In this document: one piece after another, positions 5,813 to 13,147 of the stretch
Layout of the letters: each line of letters opens with the position of its first letter
Numbering within the stretch: the first letter of the stretch is position 1
Assembly (NCBI GenBank): GCA_016780435.1
Contig: JADHLU010000007.1
Span: forward strand, 1 to 14,280
DNA length: 14,280 nt
Source: Flavobacteriaceae bacterium
GTDB taxonomy: Bacteria > Bacteroidota > Bacteroidia > Flavobacteriales > Flavobacteriaceae
Direction of reading: 5' to 3'
Notes under the pieces: model-generated
Databases searched by the model: none
Seen by the model: only the letters and a program-made list of their open reading frames with translations
Told to the model about the DNA's origin: nothing
Translations under genes and position numbers: made by a program

Positions 5813-8665
5813 ATGCCAAAACGTAAAGACCTCAATTCTATTTTAATCATTGGCTCTGGACCCATAGTAATTGGCCAGGCTTGTGAATTTGATTATTCAG
5901 GCTCTCAGGCCTTAAGGTCTTTACGTGAAGACGGTATTGAAACCGTTTTGATCAATTCGAATCCGGCTACTATCATGACGGATCCGTCTATGGCCGACCA
6001 CGTGTATTTGTTGCCACTGACCACCAAGTCACTTGTAGAAATTCTTAAAAAGCATCCGAATATTGACGCCGTGCTACCCACCATGGGTGGACAGACGGCC
6101 CTAAACCTCTGTATCGAGGCAGACGAAAAGGGTATATGGAACGATTTTAATGTCGAGATTATCGGAGTAGACATCGATGCCATACAGATCACTGAAGATC
6201 GCGAGAAGTTTCGCGATCTCATGTATAAGATTGGAATTGGTATGCCGCCACAGGCCTCTGCAAATTCATTTCTAAAAGGCAAGGAAATTGCACAAGAATT
6301 TGGATTTCCCCTTTGTATTCGTGCATCGTATACACTCGGCGGCGCTGGAGCCTCTATTATCTATGACCCTGAAAAATTTGATAAACAGCTCAGCTATGGC
6401 CTAGAGATTTCTCCGATTCACGAGGTGATGATCGACAAAGCGCTCATTGGCTGGAAAGAATACGAGTTAGAGCTATTGCGCGATAAAAACGATAACGTGG
6501 TTATCATCTGTACCATAGAGAATATGGACCCCATGGGTATTCATACAGGAGACTCAATCACCGTTGCTCCGGCGATGACCTTATCTGATCGAACCTTTCA
6601 GCGCATGCGTGACATGGCGATAAAGATGATGCGCAGTATTGGTGATTTTGCGGGCGGATGCAACGTTCAATTCGCGGTTAGCCCCGATGAAGCTGAAGAT
6701 ATCATTGCCATTGAGATCAATCCTAGGGTTTCTCGTTCTTCGGCCTTAGCCTCAAAGGCTACGGGTTACCCGATTGCAAAAATAGCAGCCAAACTGGCTA
6801 TTGGTTACAGCCTTGATGAACTCGAGAATCAGATCACCAAGACTACCTCGGCCCTTTTTGAGCCGACTCTTGACTACGTTATCGTGAAGATTCCGCGATG
6901 GAACTTCGACAAGTTTGAAGGGGCTGATCGATCATTAGGCCTGCAAATGAAAGCGGTTGGAGAGGTAATGGGTATAGGTCGTTGCTTTCAAGAGGCGCTT
7001 CATAAGGCTACTCAGTCACTAGAAATCAAGCGAAATGGACTGGGTGCTGATGGAAAAGGTTATACGCAGTATGATGAGATCATTCAGAAGCTTACCGTCG
7101 CCAGTTGGGATCGCGTTTTTGTGATATACGACGCCATACAGCTAGGTATTCCGCTTCAACGCATTCACGACATTACTAAGATTGATATGTGGTTCTTAAA
7201 GCAGTACGAAGAACTCCATCAATTGGAAAAAGAGATTTCCACCTTCACCATTGAAACGCTTCCTAAAGCGCTGCTTTTGGAGGCTAAGCAAAAGGGATTC
7301 GCTGATCGTCAGATCGCTCACATGATGAAGTGCTTAGAAAGTGAGGTTTACGCTAAAAGGGAATCCTTAGGTGTGAATAGAGTATACAAATTAGTCGACA
7401 CCTGTGCGGCAGAATTTATGGCTCAAACGCCTTATTACTATTCTACTTTCGAAGAAGAGATGCAATTGGCCGATGGCCGAACCGTGGTGCATAACGAGTC
7501 AATTGTTTCTGATCGAAAGAAGATCGTGGTGTTGGGATCGGGCCCAAACAGAATTGGTCAAGGAATTGAATTTGACTACTGCTGCGTTCACGGAGTGTTA
7601 GCCGCCGCCGAATGCGGGTATGAGACCATTATGATTAACTGTAATCCAGAAACGGTCTCAACCGATTTCGATACAGCTGATAAATTATACTTTGAACCTG
7701 TTTTCTGGGAGCACATCTACGATATCATCAAGCACGAGAAGCCCGAAGGAGTAATCGTTCAACTCGGAGGTCAAACCGCTCTTAAATTAGCTGAGAAATT
7801 AAGCCGGTACGGAATTCCTATCATTGGCACCTCTTTTGAGGCGCTAGATTTGGCAGAAGACAGAGGAAGCTTTTCTACGCTGCTTAAGAATCTAGGTATT
7901 CCTTATCCTAGGTTTGGGGTGGCAGAGAGTGCAGACGAGGCTTTAGCCCTATCTGAGACCTTAAACTTTCCGCTGTTAGTTCGTCCGTCTTATGTTCTAG
8001 GTGGGCAAGGAATGAAAATCGTCATCAACCGAGAAGAGTTAGAAGCGCATGTGGTAGACTTATTGCGCAGCATACCCAATAATAAGCTCTTGCTAGATCA
8101 CTATCTAGATGGAGCTATTGAAGCCGAAGCTGATGCCATTTGTGATGGGGAAGAAGTGTATATCATCGGTATCATGGAGCACATTGAGCCTTGCGGTATT
8201 CACTCGGGAGATTCTAACGCGACGCTTCCGCCCTTTAATCTCGGTGAATTTGTCTTACAGCAAATTAAGGATCACACCAAAAAGATCGCACTGGCACTTA
8301 AAACGGTAGGGCTGATCAATATTCAGTTCGCGATTAAAGACGATACGGTTTATATCATTGAGGCGAATCCAAGAGCATCTCGAACGGTACCTTTTATCTC
8401 AAAGGCCTACGGTGAACCTTATGTGAATTACGCTACAAAGGTTATGCTCGGTGAGAAAAAGCTTAAAGACTTCACCTTTAATCCGCAACTAGAAGGCTAC
8501 GCGATTAAGCAGCCGGTATTTTCGTTTAACAAGTTTCCGAATGTCAACAAGAATTTGGGGCCAGAAATGAAAAGCACTGGAGAGAGCATTTTATTCATTG
8601 ACGACCTTAAAGACGACGCCTTCTACGAGTTGTATACTCGAAGAAAAATGTACCTCTCAAAGTAA
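5813..8665 (+). CDS. carB: Carbamoyl-phosphate synthase large subunit, short form without MGS domain
   Basis: A 950-residue synthetase subunit that makes carbamoyl phosphate from bicarbonate, ammonia (delivered by the CarA glutaminase) and two ATP, feeding pyrimidine and arginine synthesis. The two homologous halves are clear. The first carries ILIIGSGPIVIGQACEFDYS (10-29), NSNPATIMTD (48-57), TMGGQTALNL (90-99) and a first ATP-grasp domain (about 128-335) with GGAGAS and EINPRVSRSSALASKATGYP. The second carries VVLGSGPNRIGQGIEFDYCC (572-591), NCNPETVSTDFDTADKLYFE, VIVQLGGQTALKL and a second ATP-grasp (about 680-870) with RPSYVLGGQGM and EANPRASRTVPFISKAYG. The oligomerisation region lies between. 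The protein stops shortly after MKSTGE (919-924), so the roughly 120-residue MGS-like allosteric domain of the ~1,070-residue enzymes is missing. The stop is followed closely by rmuC on the other strand, leaving no room for a remnant. carA is not in the window. Confidence 0.97.
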   Translation: MPKRKDLNSILIIGSGPIVIGQACEFDYSGSQALRSLREDGIETVLINSNPATIMTDPSMADHVYLLPLTTKSLVEILKKHPNIDAVLPTMGGQTALNLCIEADEKGIWNDFNVEIIGVDIDAIQITEDREKFRDLMYKIGIGMPPQASANSFLKGKEIAQEFGFPLCIRASYTLGGAGASIIYDPEKFDKQLSYGLEISPIHEVMIDKALIGWKEYELELLRDKNDNVVIICTIENMDPMGIHTGDSITVAPAMTLSDRTFQRMRDMAIKMMRSIGDFAGGCNVQFAVSPDEAEDIIAIEINPRVSRSSALASKATGYPIAKIAAKLAIGYSLDELENQITKTTSALFEPTLDYVIVKIPRWNFDKFEGADRSLGLQMKAVGEVMGIGRCFQEALHKATQSLEIKRNGLGADGKGYTQYDEIIQKLTVASWDRVFVIYDAIQLGIPLQRIHDITKIDMWFLKQYEELHQLEKEISTFTIETLPKALLLEAKQKGFADRQIAHMMKCLESEVYAKRESLGVNRVYKLVDTCAAEFMAQTPYYYSTFEEEMQLADGRTVVHNESIVSDRKKIVVLGSGPNRIGQGIEFDYCCVHGVLAAAECGYETIMINCNPETVSTDFDTADKLYFEPVFWEHIYDIIKHEKPEGVIVQLGGQTALKLAEKLSRYGIPIIGTSFEALDLAEDRGSFSTLLKNLGIPYPRFGVAESADEALALSETLNFPLLVRPSYVLGGQGMKIVINREELEAHVVDLLRSIPNNKLLLDHYLDGAIEAEADAICDGEEVYIIGIMEHIEPCGIHSGDSNATLPPFNLGEFVLQQIKDHTKKIALALKTVGLINIQFAIKDDTVYIIEANPRASRTVPFISKAYGEPYVNYATKVMLGEKKLKDFTFNPQLEGYAIKQPVFSFNKFPNVNKNLGPEMKSTGESILFIDDLKDDAFYELYTRRKMYLSK

Positions 8666-8677
8666 TTTAGAAGGCAG

Positions 8678-9964
8678 CTATTCGACTAATGCTCTGGCTT
8701 TATTGGCTTCAGGTAGTTCTTTCTTTGCTTTAGCACCTAGGTTCTGAAGTTTTAGGATGCTGCTTACCACGTTGCCGTTTCCGGTGTGCAATTTCTTCAT
8801 TGCGTCTTCGTAAGACTTCTTGGCGTCGTTCATGCGCAGCCCTACCTTGTTAAGGTCTTCGATAAAGCCGACAAATTTATCGTGTAACGCCCCAGCACGC
8901 TGGGCGATTTCAAGGGCATTCTTGTGCTGTCGTTCGTTGTTCCACATAGAATCAATTGTGCGCAGCGTGGCAAGAAGGGTAGTTGGGGTCACTAGAATAA
9001 TATTGCGCTCAAAGGCCTTAAGATAAAGCTGGGGCTCTTGCTGAAGGGCAGCCGCAAATGCCGGTTCTATCGGAATAAATAAGATCACAAAGTCGGGCGA
9101 ATCGATCTCGTAGATATCCTCGTAACGCTTTTCACTTAGTTCTTTAATATGTCGTTGTAGCGAGTTAAGGTGTAGCTTTGACAATGCATCCTTCTCTTCT
9201 TCATTTGCATTCACCAACTGTTCGTAGTGAACGAGTGACACTTTAGAGTCGATGACGATTTTTTTGTTATTCGGAAGGTTCAAAATAACATCAGGCATCA
9301 GCCTACGGCCATCTTCATTGGTGAAGCTCTGTTGCACCGAGTATTCACTGTCTTTGCGAAGCCCCGACTTTTCCAAAATGCGCTCTAACACCAATTCTCC
9401 CCAATTTCCTTGAAGTTTATTGTCGCCTTTAAGTGCTTTGATCAGGTTGGAGGTCTCGTTTTTCATTTCGAGACTCTGTTCTTGCATATGCCTCAGTTGT
9501 ACCCTAAAGGTTTCGTGGAAAGTCAGATTTTGCTTGTTGCTTTCTTCAACTTTTTGCGAAAAGTCGGTGATACGCTCTCTTAGCGGATCTAAAAGTGTTT
9601 TGATATTCTTTTGATTCTCTTCGCTGATTTTGGACGACTTCTCTTCGAATATTTTTTGTGCTAGATTTTCAAACTCGGCTTTAAATTGTTTTTGTAGCGA
9701 TTCGAGTTCTTCTTGTCGGTGCGTAAACTTCTCGTTTAAAAACTCCAATTCTTTTTGCGTCTCAACCAGCGTAGTGTAGGTCTGCTGATGCGTTTCCTTC
9801 AGCTGTTGGTGGGCGGATTTCTCCTGCTCTAGCGACTCTTTTAAAAATTCGACACGCTCAGCAAGTCGATCATCGTTTTGAGGGGTAGATCCAAGCTTTT
9901 TACCTAGGGCAAACCCTACACCGGCGAAAACAACAATAAGCAGTGCAAGTACAATTTCTAACAT
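8678..9964 (-). CDS. rmuC: DNA recombination protein RmuC
   Basis: A 428-residue protein of the RmuC family, linked to limiting inverted-repeat-mediated rearrangements and thought to be a membrane-tethered nuclease or nuclease-like protein. Visible: an N-terminal membrane helix (LEIVLALLIVVFAGVGFALG), a long glutamine/glutamate-rich coiled coil (about 30-180), then the RmuC core. The core starts GDNKLQGNWGELVLERILEKSGL, followed by MPDVILNLPNNKKIVIDSKVSL, in which PDV (near 225) and DSK (near 240) match a PD-(D/E)xK-like active site. Later come SPDFVILFIPIEPAF and NIILVTPTTLLATLRTI. A GTG codon at 9967 directly precedes the chosen ATG; the ATG is preferred because it gives the usual short N-terminus. 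The gene follows the S41 peptidase stop by three bases, suggesting coupled translation. It converges on carB with 12 bases between stops. Confidence 0.94.
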   Translation of the reverse strand: MLEIVLALLIVVFAGVGFALGKKLGSTPQNDDRLAERVEFLKESLEQEKSAHQQLKETHQQTYTTLVETQKELEFLNEKFTHRQEELESLQKQFKAEFENLAQKIFEEKSSKISEENQKNIKTLLDPLRERITDFSQKVEESNKQNLTFHETFRVQLRHMQEQSLEMKNETSNLIKALKGDNKLQGNWGELVLERILEKSGLRKDSEYSVQQSFTNEDGRRLMPDVILNLPNNKKIVIDSKVSLVHYEQLVNANEEEKDALSKLHLNSLQRHIKELSEKRYEDIYEIDSPDFVILFIPIEPAFAAALQQEPQLYLKAFERNIILVTPTTLLATLRTIDSMWNNERQHKNALEIAQRAGALHDKFVGFIEDLNKVGLRMNDAKKSYEDAMKKLHTGNGNVVSSILKLQNLGAKAKKELPEANKARALVE

Positions 9965-9967
9965 CAC

Positions 9968-11560
9968 CTAGAATTCAACAAACATTAGCGCTTCAGATGG
10001 GCGAAGGTCTTCTGCCGGTTCACCTAAAGATCGAGCGGCTCTTTGATTGGTCAACCCTCCATTCATGTGAGCGATGGCCTGAGCGAAAAGCCCGTCTTCT
10101 AGAGTGCCAAACGATCCGATGTTGAAAGAAATCCGTCCATTGATGCGCTCAATTTCACTATACGTAATGAGAGGATCTAGGCCATTGGTATAATCAGAAA
10201 ATCCGACACTGTTTTCGTATTTGCCCACTAGTGGTTGAAGCGCAAAACTATTGTTTGGATTTATTTGCGCTACACGGCTTGATTGAAATAGATACGGATA
10301 CACGTTTTGACCCAATTGGCTGCGAGGGTCGTCAACTAGGGTGATTGAAAATTCATTTTTTCCTCGGGTTGTTTCTCCGATCTGTATGACTTCTATGTAA
10401 GGGCTTAGCCCATTTATAAGCAGTTCACTTGAGGAAGCTGTTCCCGATTGAGTCAAGACGTATACGCGCTTCATTCCTAGGCGATTAAGGGGTACAGTGG
10501 CATTGTCTACGGTGATTTGATCGGTGAATCGATCTTCAAGACTCGAGCCGAATAGGCTGGTCCAATAGGTATTCCAACGCTGTTTTGCGAAAACACCAGA
10601 CCCGTCGTGAATCATGCTGGCTAGCACGGCTGCAGCGGCTGTAGATCCGCCCGGATTATACCTGAGATCAATAATGAGTTCTTCTATCGCGTTTGATTTA
10701 AAGGCGGCAAAAATCTCGTTGAGTTCTTGATTGTAATTAGAGATGAACTGGTTGTATACCAGGTAACCCACTTTTTTGTTACCCGTAGTGTACACGCTAT
10801 GGAATTGTACTGGGTTTTCTTGAAAGTTTTCAACTCGCGTTAGGGTAACTTCACCTTCTGCGTTTAAAAAGTCGCCACTCGCATCTTGCTGGGCTCTGCC
10901 CAAGGTATAAGTGTCTACACGATTGTTGATCAGCGCACTGTAGTTTGAGCGGGTCAATAGTTGACCGTCAATACGGTTAAATAAATCTCCCCGCTGCACC
11001 CCCTGTGCTTCTGCACTAGACCCACGAGCAACATAGCGCGTATAGATAATTACATCTTCAGAATCCGTATTGGCGACAAGTCCAAACTCAAGTCCATCGC
11101 TTTTACTGATTCCGCCTAGGGAGTTAATGAGCACACTGTAATCTTCGTTAAAAAAGGTAAAGCGATCTTCTGTATTGGTGATGGATTCAATCATGGATTC
11201 AGCCGATGAAAATCCCTTTAAATAATCTAAGTAATCTTGCACATTAGTGAACCGAGTCTCGCTGAGTGCTGGGGTTTGAGCTTTCCAGAAATACCAAATA
11301 TTCAGTGCATTCCAAATGAAATCTTCAGTGTCAATCGACTCATCCTTTAAAGATGCGCTAAGTTGGTCTTTCCATTCAAGCCAAGGTGTCGGGTTGATGA
11401 CATCAAAGGTAGGGTGGTTGAAGGCTATATCACTGAGGCTGGGCTCATTGGTATTATCGGTGTTGTCAATCGCACCGGGATCAACTAGCGGTTCGTCTAT
11501 GGGTTCACTCGAACAACCAACTAATAATAAGGCGAATACAATGAATGTTAAGCGTTTCAT
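9968..11560 (-). CDS. S41 family peptidase lipoprotein (C-terminal processing protease type)
   Basis: A 530-residue exported serine protease. From the chosen start MKRLTFIVFA the signal peptide ends in a lipobox LLVGC, with the lipidated cysteine at residue 16 (21 if an upstream ATG at 11575 is used). A linker rich in D, N, E and P follows. A PDZ-like domain spans about 155-245 in long-form numbering, including YVARGSSAEAQGVQRGDLFNRIDG. The S41 core has YLVYNQF, LIIDLRYNPGGST (300-312) and the nucleophile segment LTQSGTASSSELL. Comparison with E. coli Tsp (Ser430, Lys455, 25 residues apart) points to Ser381 and Lys406 (TTRGKNEF) as the Ser-Lys dyad, also 25 apart. The upstream start adds five residues before a good lysine/arginine signal region; the ATG at 11560 is preferred. 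It is expected on the periplasmic face or cell surface. The gene is divergent from the ECF sigma factor and leads into rmuC. Confidence 0.9.
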   Translation of the reverse strand: MKRLTFIVFALLLVGCSSEPIDEPLVDPGAIDNTDNTNEPSLSDIAFNHPTFDVINPTPWLEWKDQLSASLKDESIDTEDFIWNALNIWYFWKAQTPALSETRFTNVQDYLDYLKGFSSAESMIESITNTEDRFTFFNEDYSVLINSLGGISKSDGLEFGLVANTDSEDVIIYTRYVARGSSAEAQGVQRGDLFNRIDGQLLTRSNYSALINNRVDTYTLGRAQQDASGDFLNAEGEVTLTRVENFQENPVQFHSVYTTGNKKVGYLVYNQFISNYNQELNEIFAAFKSNAIEELIIDLRYNPGGSTAAAAVLASMIHDGSGVFAKQRWNTYWTSLFGSSLEDRFTDQITVDNATVPLNRLGMKRVYVLTQSGTASSSELLINGLSPYIEVIQIGETTRGKNEFSITLVDDPRSQLGQNVYPYLFQSSRVAQINPNNSFALQPLVGKYENSVGFSDYTNGLDPLITYSEIERINGRISFNIGSFGTLEDGLFAQAIAHMNGGLTNQRAARSLGEPAEDLRPSEALMFVEF

Positions 11561-11593
11561 GATGGGGTTTGTCATAGCGTAAATCTAATGTAA

Positions 11594-11601
11594 CAAATCT
11601 A
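11594..11601 (-). promoter_or_regulatory. -7 box of the S41 peptidase promoter
   Basis: Read on the minus strand this is TAGATTTG, a perfect TAnnTTTG, 33 bases ahead of the preferred start at 11560. No clear TTTG/TTG is found at the expected -33 distance, so either the promoter is weak or it needs an activator. Confidence 0.45.
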
Positions 11602-11615
11602 AGGGATTTTCGTCC

Positions 11616-11623
11616 TAGTTTTG
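11616..11623 (+). promoter_or_regulatory. -7 box ahead of the ECF sigma factor gene
   Basis: TAGTTTTG is a perfect TAnnTTTG match. Initiation would fall near 11629, only a few bases before the first ATG at 11635 but about 20 before the second ATG at 11650. That favours the second as the translation start if this promoter is real. No good -33 element is visible. The box lies 14 bases from the opposing -7 box of the peptidase gene, so the two promoters must interfere or be co-regulated. Confidence 0.4.
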
Positions 11624-11634
11624 AAGGGCGATTC

Positions 11635-12156
11635 ATGAGTAGTATTTCAATGGACCATAAAGAGTTTGCGGTAATAATTAAAGACATTGAAGTGCGTCTT
11701 TATCGCGTTGCGCGCAGAATATTGATCTCCCATGAAGAAGCCCAAGACAGTGTTCAAGAGGTAGTGATAAAAATTTGGGAACGCAAGGATATTAGGGCTC
11801 AGGCTAAAAATATAGAGGCCTATGCCATGACCATGATCAAGAATCATTGCCTTGATCGCTTGAAGTCGAAACAGGCTAATTTTCTTCGACTAGAAGACGA
11901 TTTTGCCGATCAACTCGATTCAACTGATGAAACGCTGTCTGCACAAAACGACATAGAAGAAAGACTTCGATCGGTAGCAAAAGCGGTCAACATTCTATCC
12001 GAGAAACAGCGCACGGTTTGGCAATTGCGCGATGTTGAGGGGTATAGTTTTGAAGAGATTGAAGCCATTATGGATATGAATGCAACCGCCGTTCGCGTTA
12101 CCCTTTCGAGAGCGCGAAAGGAGATTAGGACCCAAATCGCAAAACAGTATGAGTGA
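11635..12156 (+). CDS. ECF-type RNA polymerase sigma factor
   Basis: A 173-residue sigma-70 family factor of the extracytoplasmic function class (168 residues if the ATG at 11650 is used). Region 2 spans about 10-80: LYRVARRILISHEEAQDSVQ resembles the core-binding and DNA-melting segment (usual a..il.d..dAeDivQevflk.w), continuing VVIKIWER and YAMTMIKNHCLDRLKSK. Region 4 spans about 107-165: LSEKQRTVWQLRDVEGYSFE, then EIEAIMDMNATAVRVTLSRA as the helix-turn-helix that reads the -35 element. Regions 1.1 and 3 are absent, as expected. The stop overlaps the start of the next gene by eight bases (ATGAGTGA), which fits a sigma/anti-sigma pair made in fixed ratio. The promoters it recognises cannot be identified from this window. 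Confidence 0.93.
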   Translation: MSSISMDHKEFAVIIKDIEVRLYRVARRILISHEEAQDSVQEVVIKIWERKDIRAQAKNIEAYAMTMIKNHCLDRLKSKQANFLRLEDDFADQLDSTDETLSAQNDIEERLRSVAKAVNILSEKQRTVWQLRDVEGYSFEEIEAIMDMNATAVRVTLSRARKEIRTQIAKQYE

Positions 12157-12589
12157 GGATCAAAAACACATTGAGCAGCTGCTTCAAAAATACCTTGAGG
12201 CTCAAACTTCTCTTGAAGAGGAGTCGCAGTTACACGACTTTTTTAGCCGTACAGAGCAGCGACTAAACCCCAAGCTCTATTGGGCTCGCGACTTGTTCAA
12301 TTACAGCAGTAGCGAAAAGAAGCAGTACTTAGACGTTGAAATTTCACCGAGTCCAATTAAGATGAGGTCGTTTGTTTTTTATCGAATGGCCGCGGCTATA
12401 GCCGCACTCGTTGTAACTTCTTTAGGGGTTTATCGTCTTGAAGAAAACTACCAAGAGCGAAAGATGCAAGAAGCCTATGCCGAAACGAAAAAGGCCTTTA
12501 TGCTGATTGCTGAGCAGCTCCAGGTAGCCCAAGAACAAACAGTCTACTTAGACTATATAGATCAATCGATGAATAAATTGTTAAAATAA
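12149..12589 (+). CDS. Single-TM protein, probable anti-sigma factor
   Basis: A 146-residue membrane protein encoded directly after the ECF sigma factor. The start ATG at 12149 overlaps the sigma stop. The same frame is open further upstream inside the sigma gene, but that extension is arginine-rich shadow sequence. The N-terminal segment HIEQLLQKYLEAQTSLEEES (7-26) resembles the short sigma-binding helical motif seen in small Bacteroidota anti-sigma proteins (a 'll.kY.eg.ts.eEe..l..yf' pattern). One hydrophobic helix lies at about 74-95 (FYRMAAAIAALVVTSLGVY). The periplasmic part, about 50 residues, is predicted helical and rich in Q, E and K. There is no zinc-binding HxxxCxxC motif, so it is not a ZAS-type anti-sigma factor. 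The role is inferred from position and topology rather than from a recognised domain match. Confidence 0.65.
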   Translation: MSEDQKHIEQLLQKYLEAQTSLEEESQLHDFFSRTEQRLNPKLYWARDLFNYSSSEKKQYLDVEISPSPIKMRSFVFYRMAAAIAALVVTSLGVYRLEENYQERKMQEAYAETKKAFMLIAEQLQVAQEQTVYLDYIDQSMNKLLK

Positions 12590-12595
12590 TTAGCT

Positions 12596-13147
12596 ATGAA
12601 CATACTAACGATTAGAACCGTATTATTAGCCAGTATTCTTTGTGTGAGTACAGCCTCAGCCCAGTCATTATTTGATAAATACTCCCGCAATGAGCAAGTG
12701 ACATCGGTGGTGATATCAGAAAGCATGTTTAAGCTTTTTGCTAAAATGCAGGTTATTGTTGACGATCCGGATGCACAGGCTTTTATGGAGTTAGCCAAAG
12801 AGATTACCAGCCTGCGTGTGCTGACTACTTCAAACGAATCGATCGCCTCATCAATTAAAGATGATGCATTTGAGTACGCCTCATCAAGAAGACTTACTGA
12901 GTTAATGGTTGTTCGCGATGAAGATTCGCAGGTCTATTTTTATGCCGAATCTAGCAGAGATGAGCACATACGAGAATTGTTGATGATGGTTACCGAGTTG
13001 AAAAATGTGAACCTTAACGGGCGAAAATTTGAGACCGTTTTACTTTCGATCACAGGGGATCTCGACCTGGAGAAAATTGGTCTTCTCGCTTCAAAAATGA
13101 ATCTTCCAGAGGAATTGGGTGAACTAAATCGCAGAGGAGACTACTAA
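12596..13147 (+). CDS. Exported DUF4252 domain protein
   Basis: A 183-residue secreted protein of the DUF4252 family, a Bacteroidota family of unknown function that is often encoded next to ECF sigma factors. A Sec signal peptide covers residues 1-22 (hydrophobic VLLASILCV, then ASA before Q23), so cleavage would leave QSLFDKYSRNEQVTSVVISE. That segment matches the family start (lFdKY....gvt.v.IS..mf.l), and SLRVLTTSNE and VYFYAESS are also in the family style. The body alternates predicted helices and strands with no cysteine, metal site or catalytic signature. The gene follows the probable anti-sigma gene by six bases, forming a three-gene operon. Its stop overlaps the purB stop on the other strand. 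A role in envelope sensing or as a regulon output is inference. Confidence 0.85.
   Translation: MNILTIRTVLLASILCVSTASAQSLFDKYSRNEQVTSVVISESMFKLFAKMQVIVDDPDAQAFMELAKEITSLRVLTTSNESIASSIKDDAFEYASSRRLTELMVVRDEDSQVYFYAESSRDEHIRELLMMVTELKNVNLNGRKFETVLLSITGDLDLEKIGLLASKMNLPEELGELNRRGDY

Noticed and set aside
5905..6282. A 125-codon open frame on the minus strand inside carB.
   Set aside because: It is antisense to conserved CarB sequence, has no recognisable domain and arises from codon bias of the real gene. Similar antisense frames inside rmuC, purB and the glycosyltransferase were dismissed for the same reason.
12080..12148. A 23-residue N-terminal extension of the probable anti-sigma factor.
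   Set aside because: The extension lies entirely within the sigma factor gene, reads as arginine- and proline-rich shadow sequence, and the ATG at 12149 gives a normal start with overlap typical of coupled genes.
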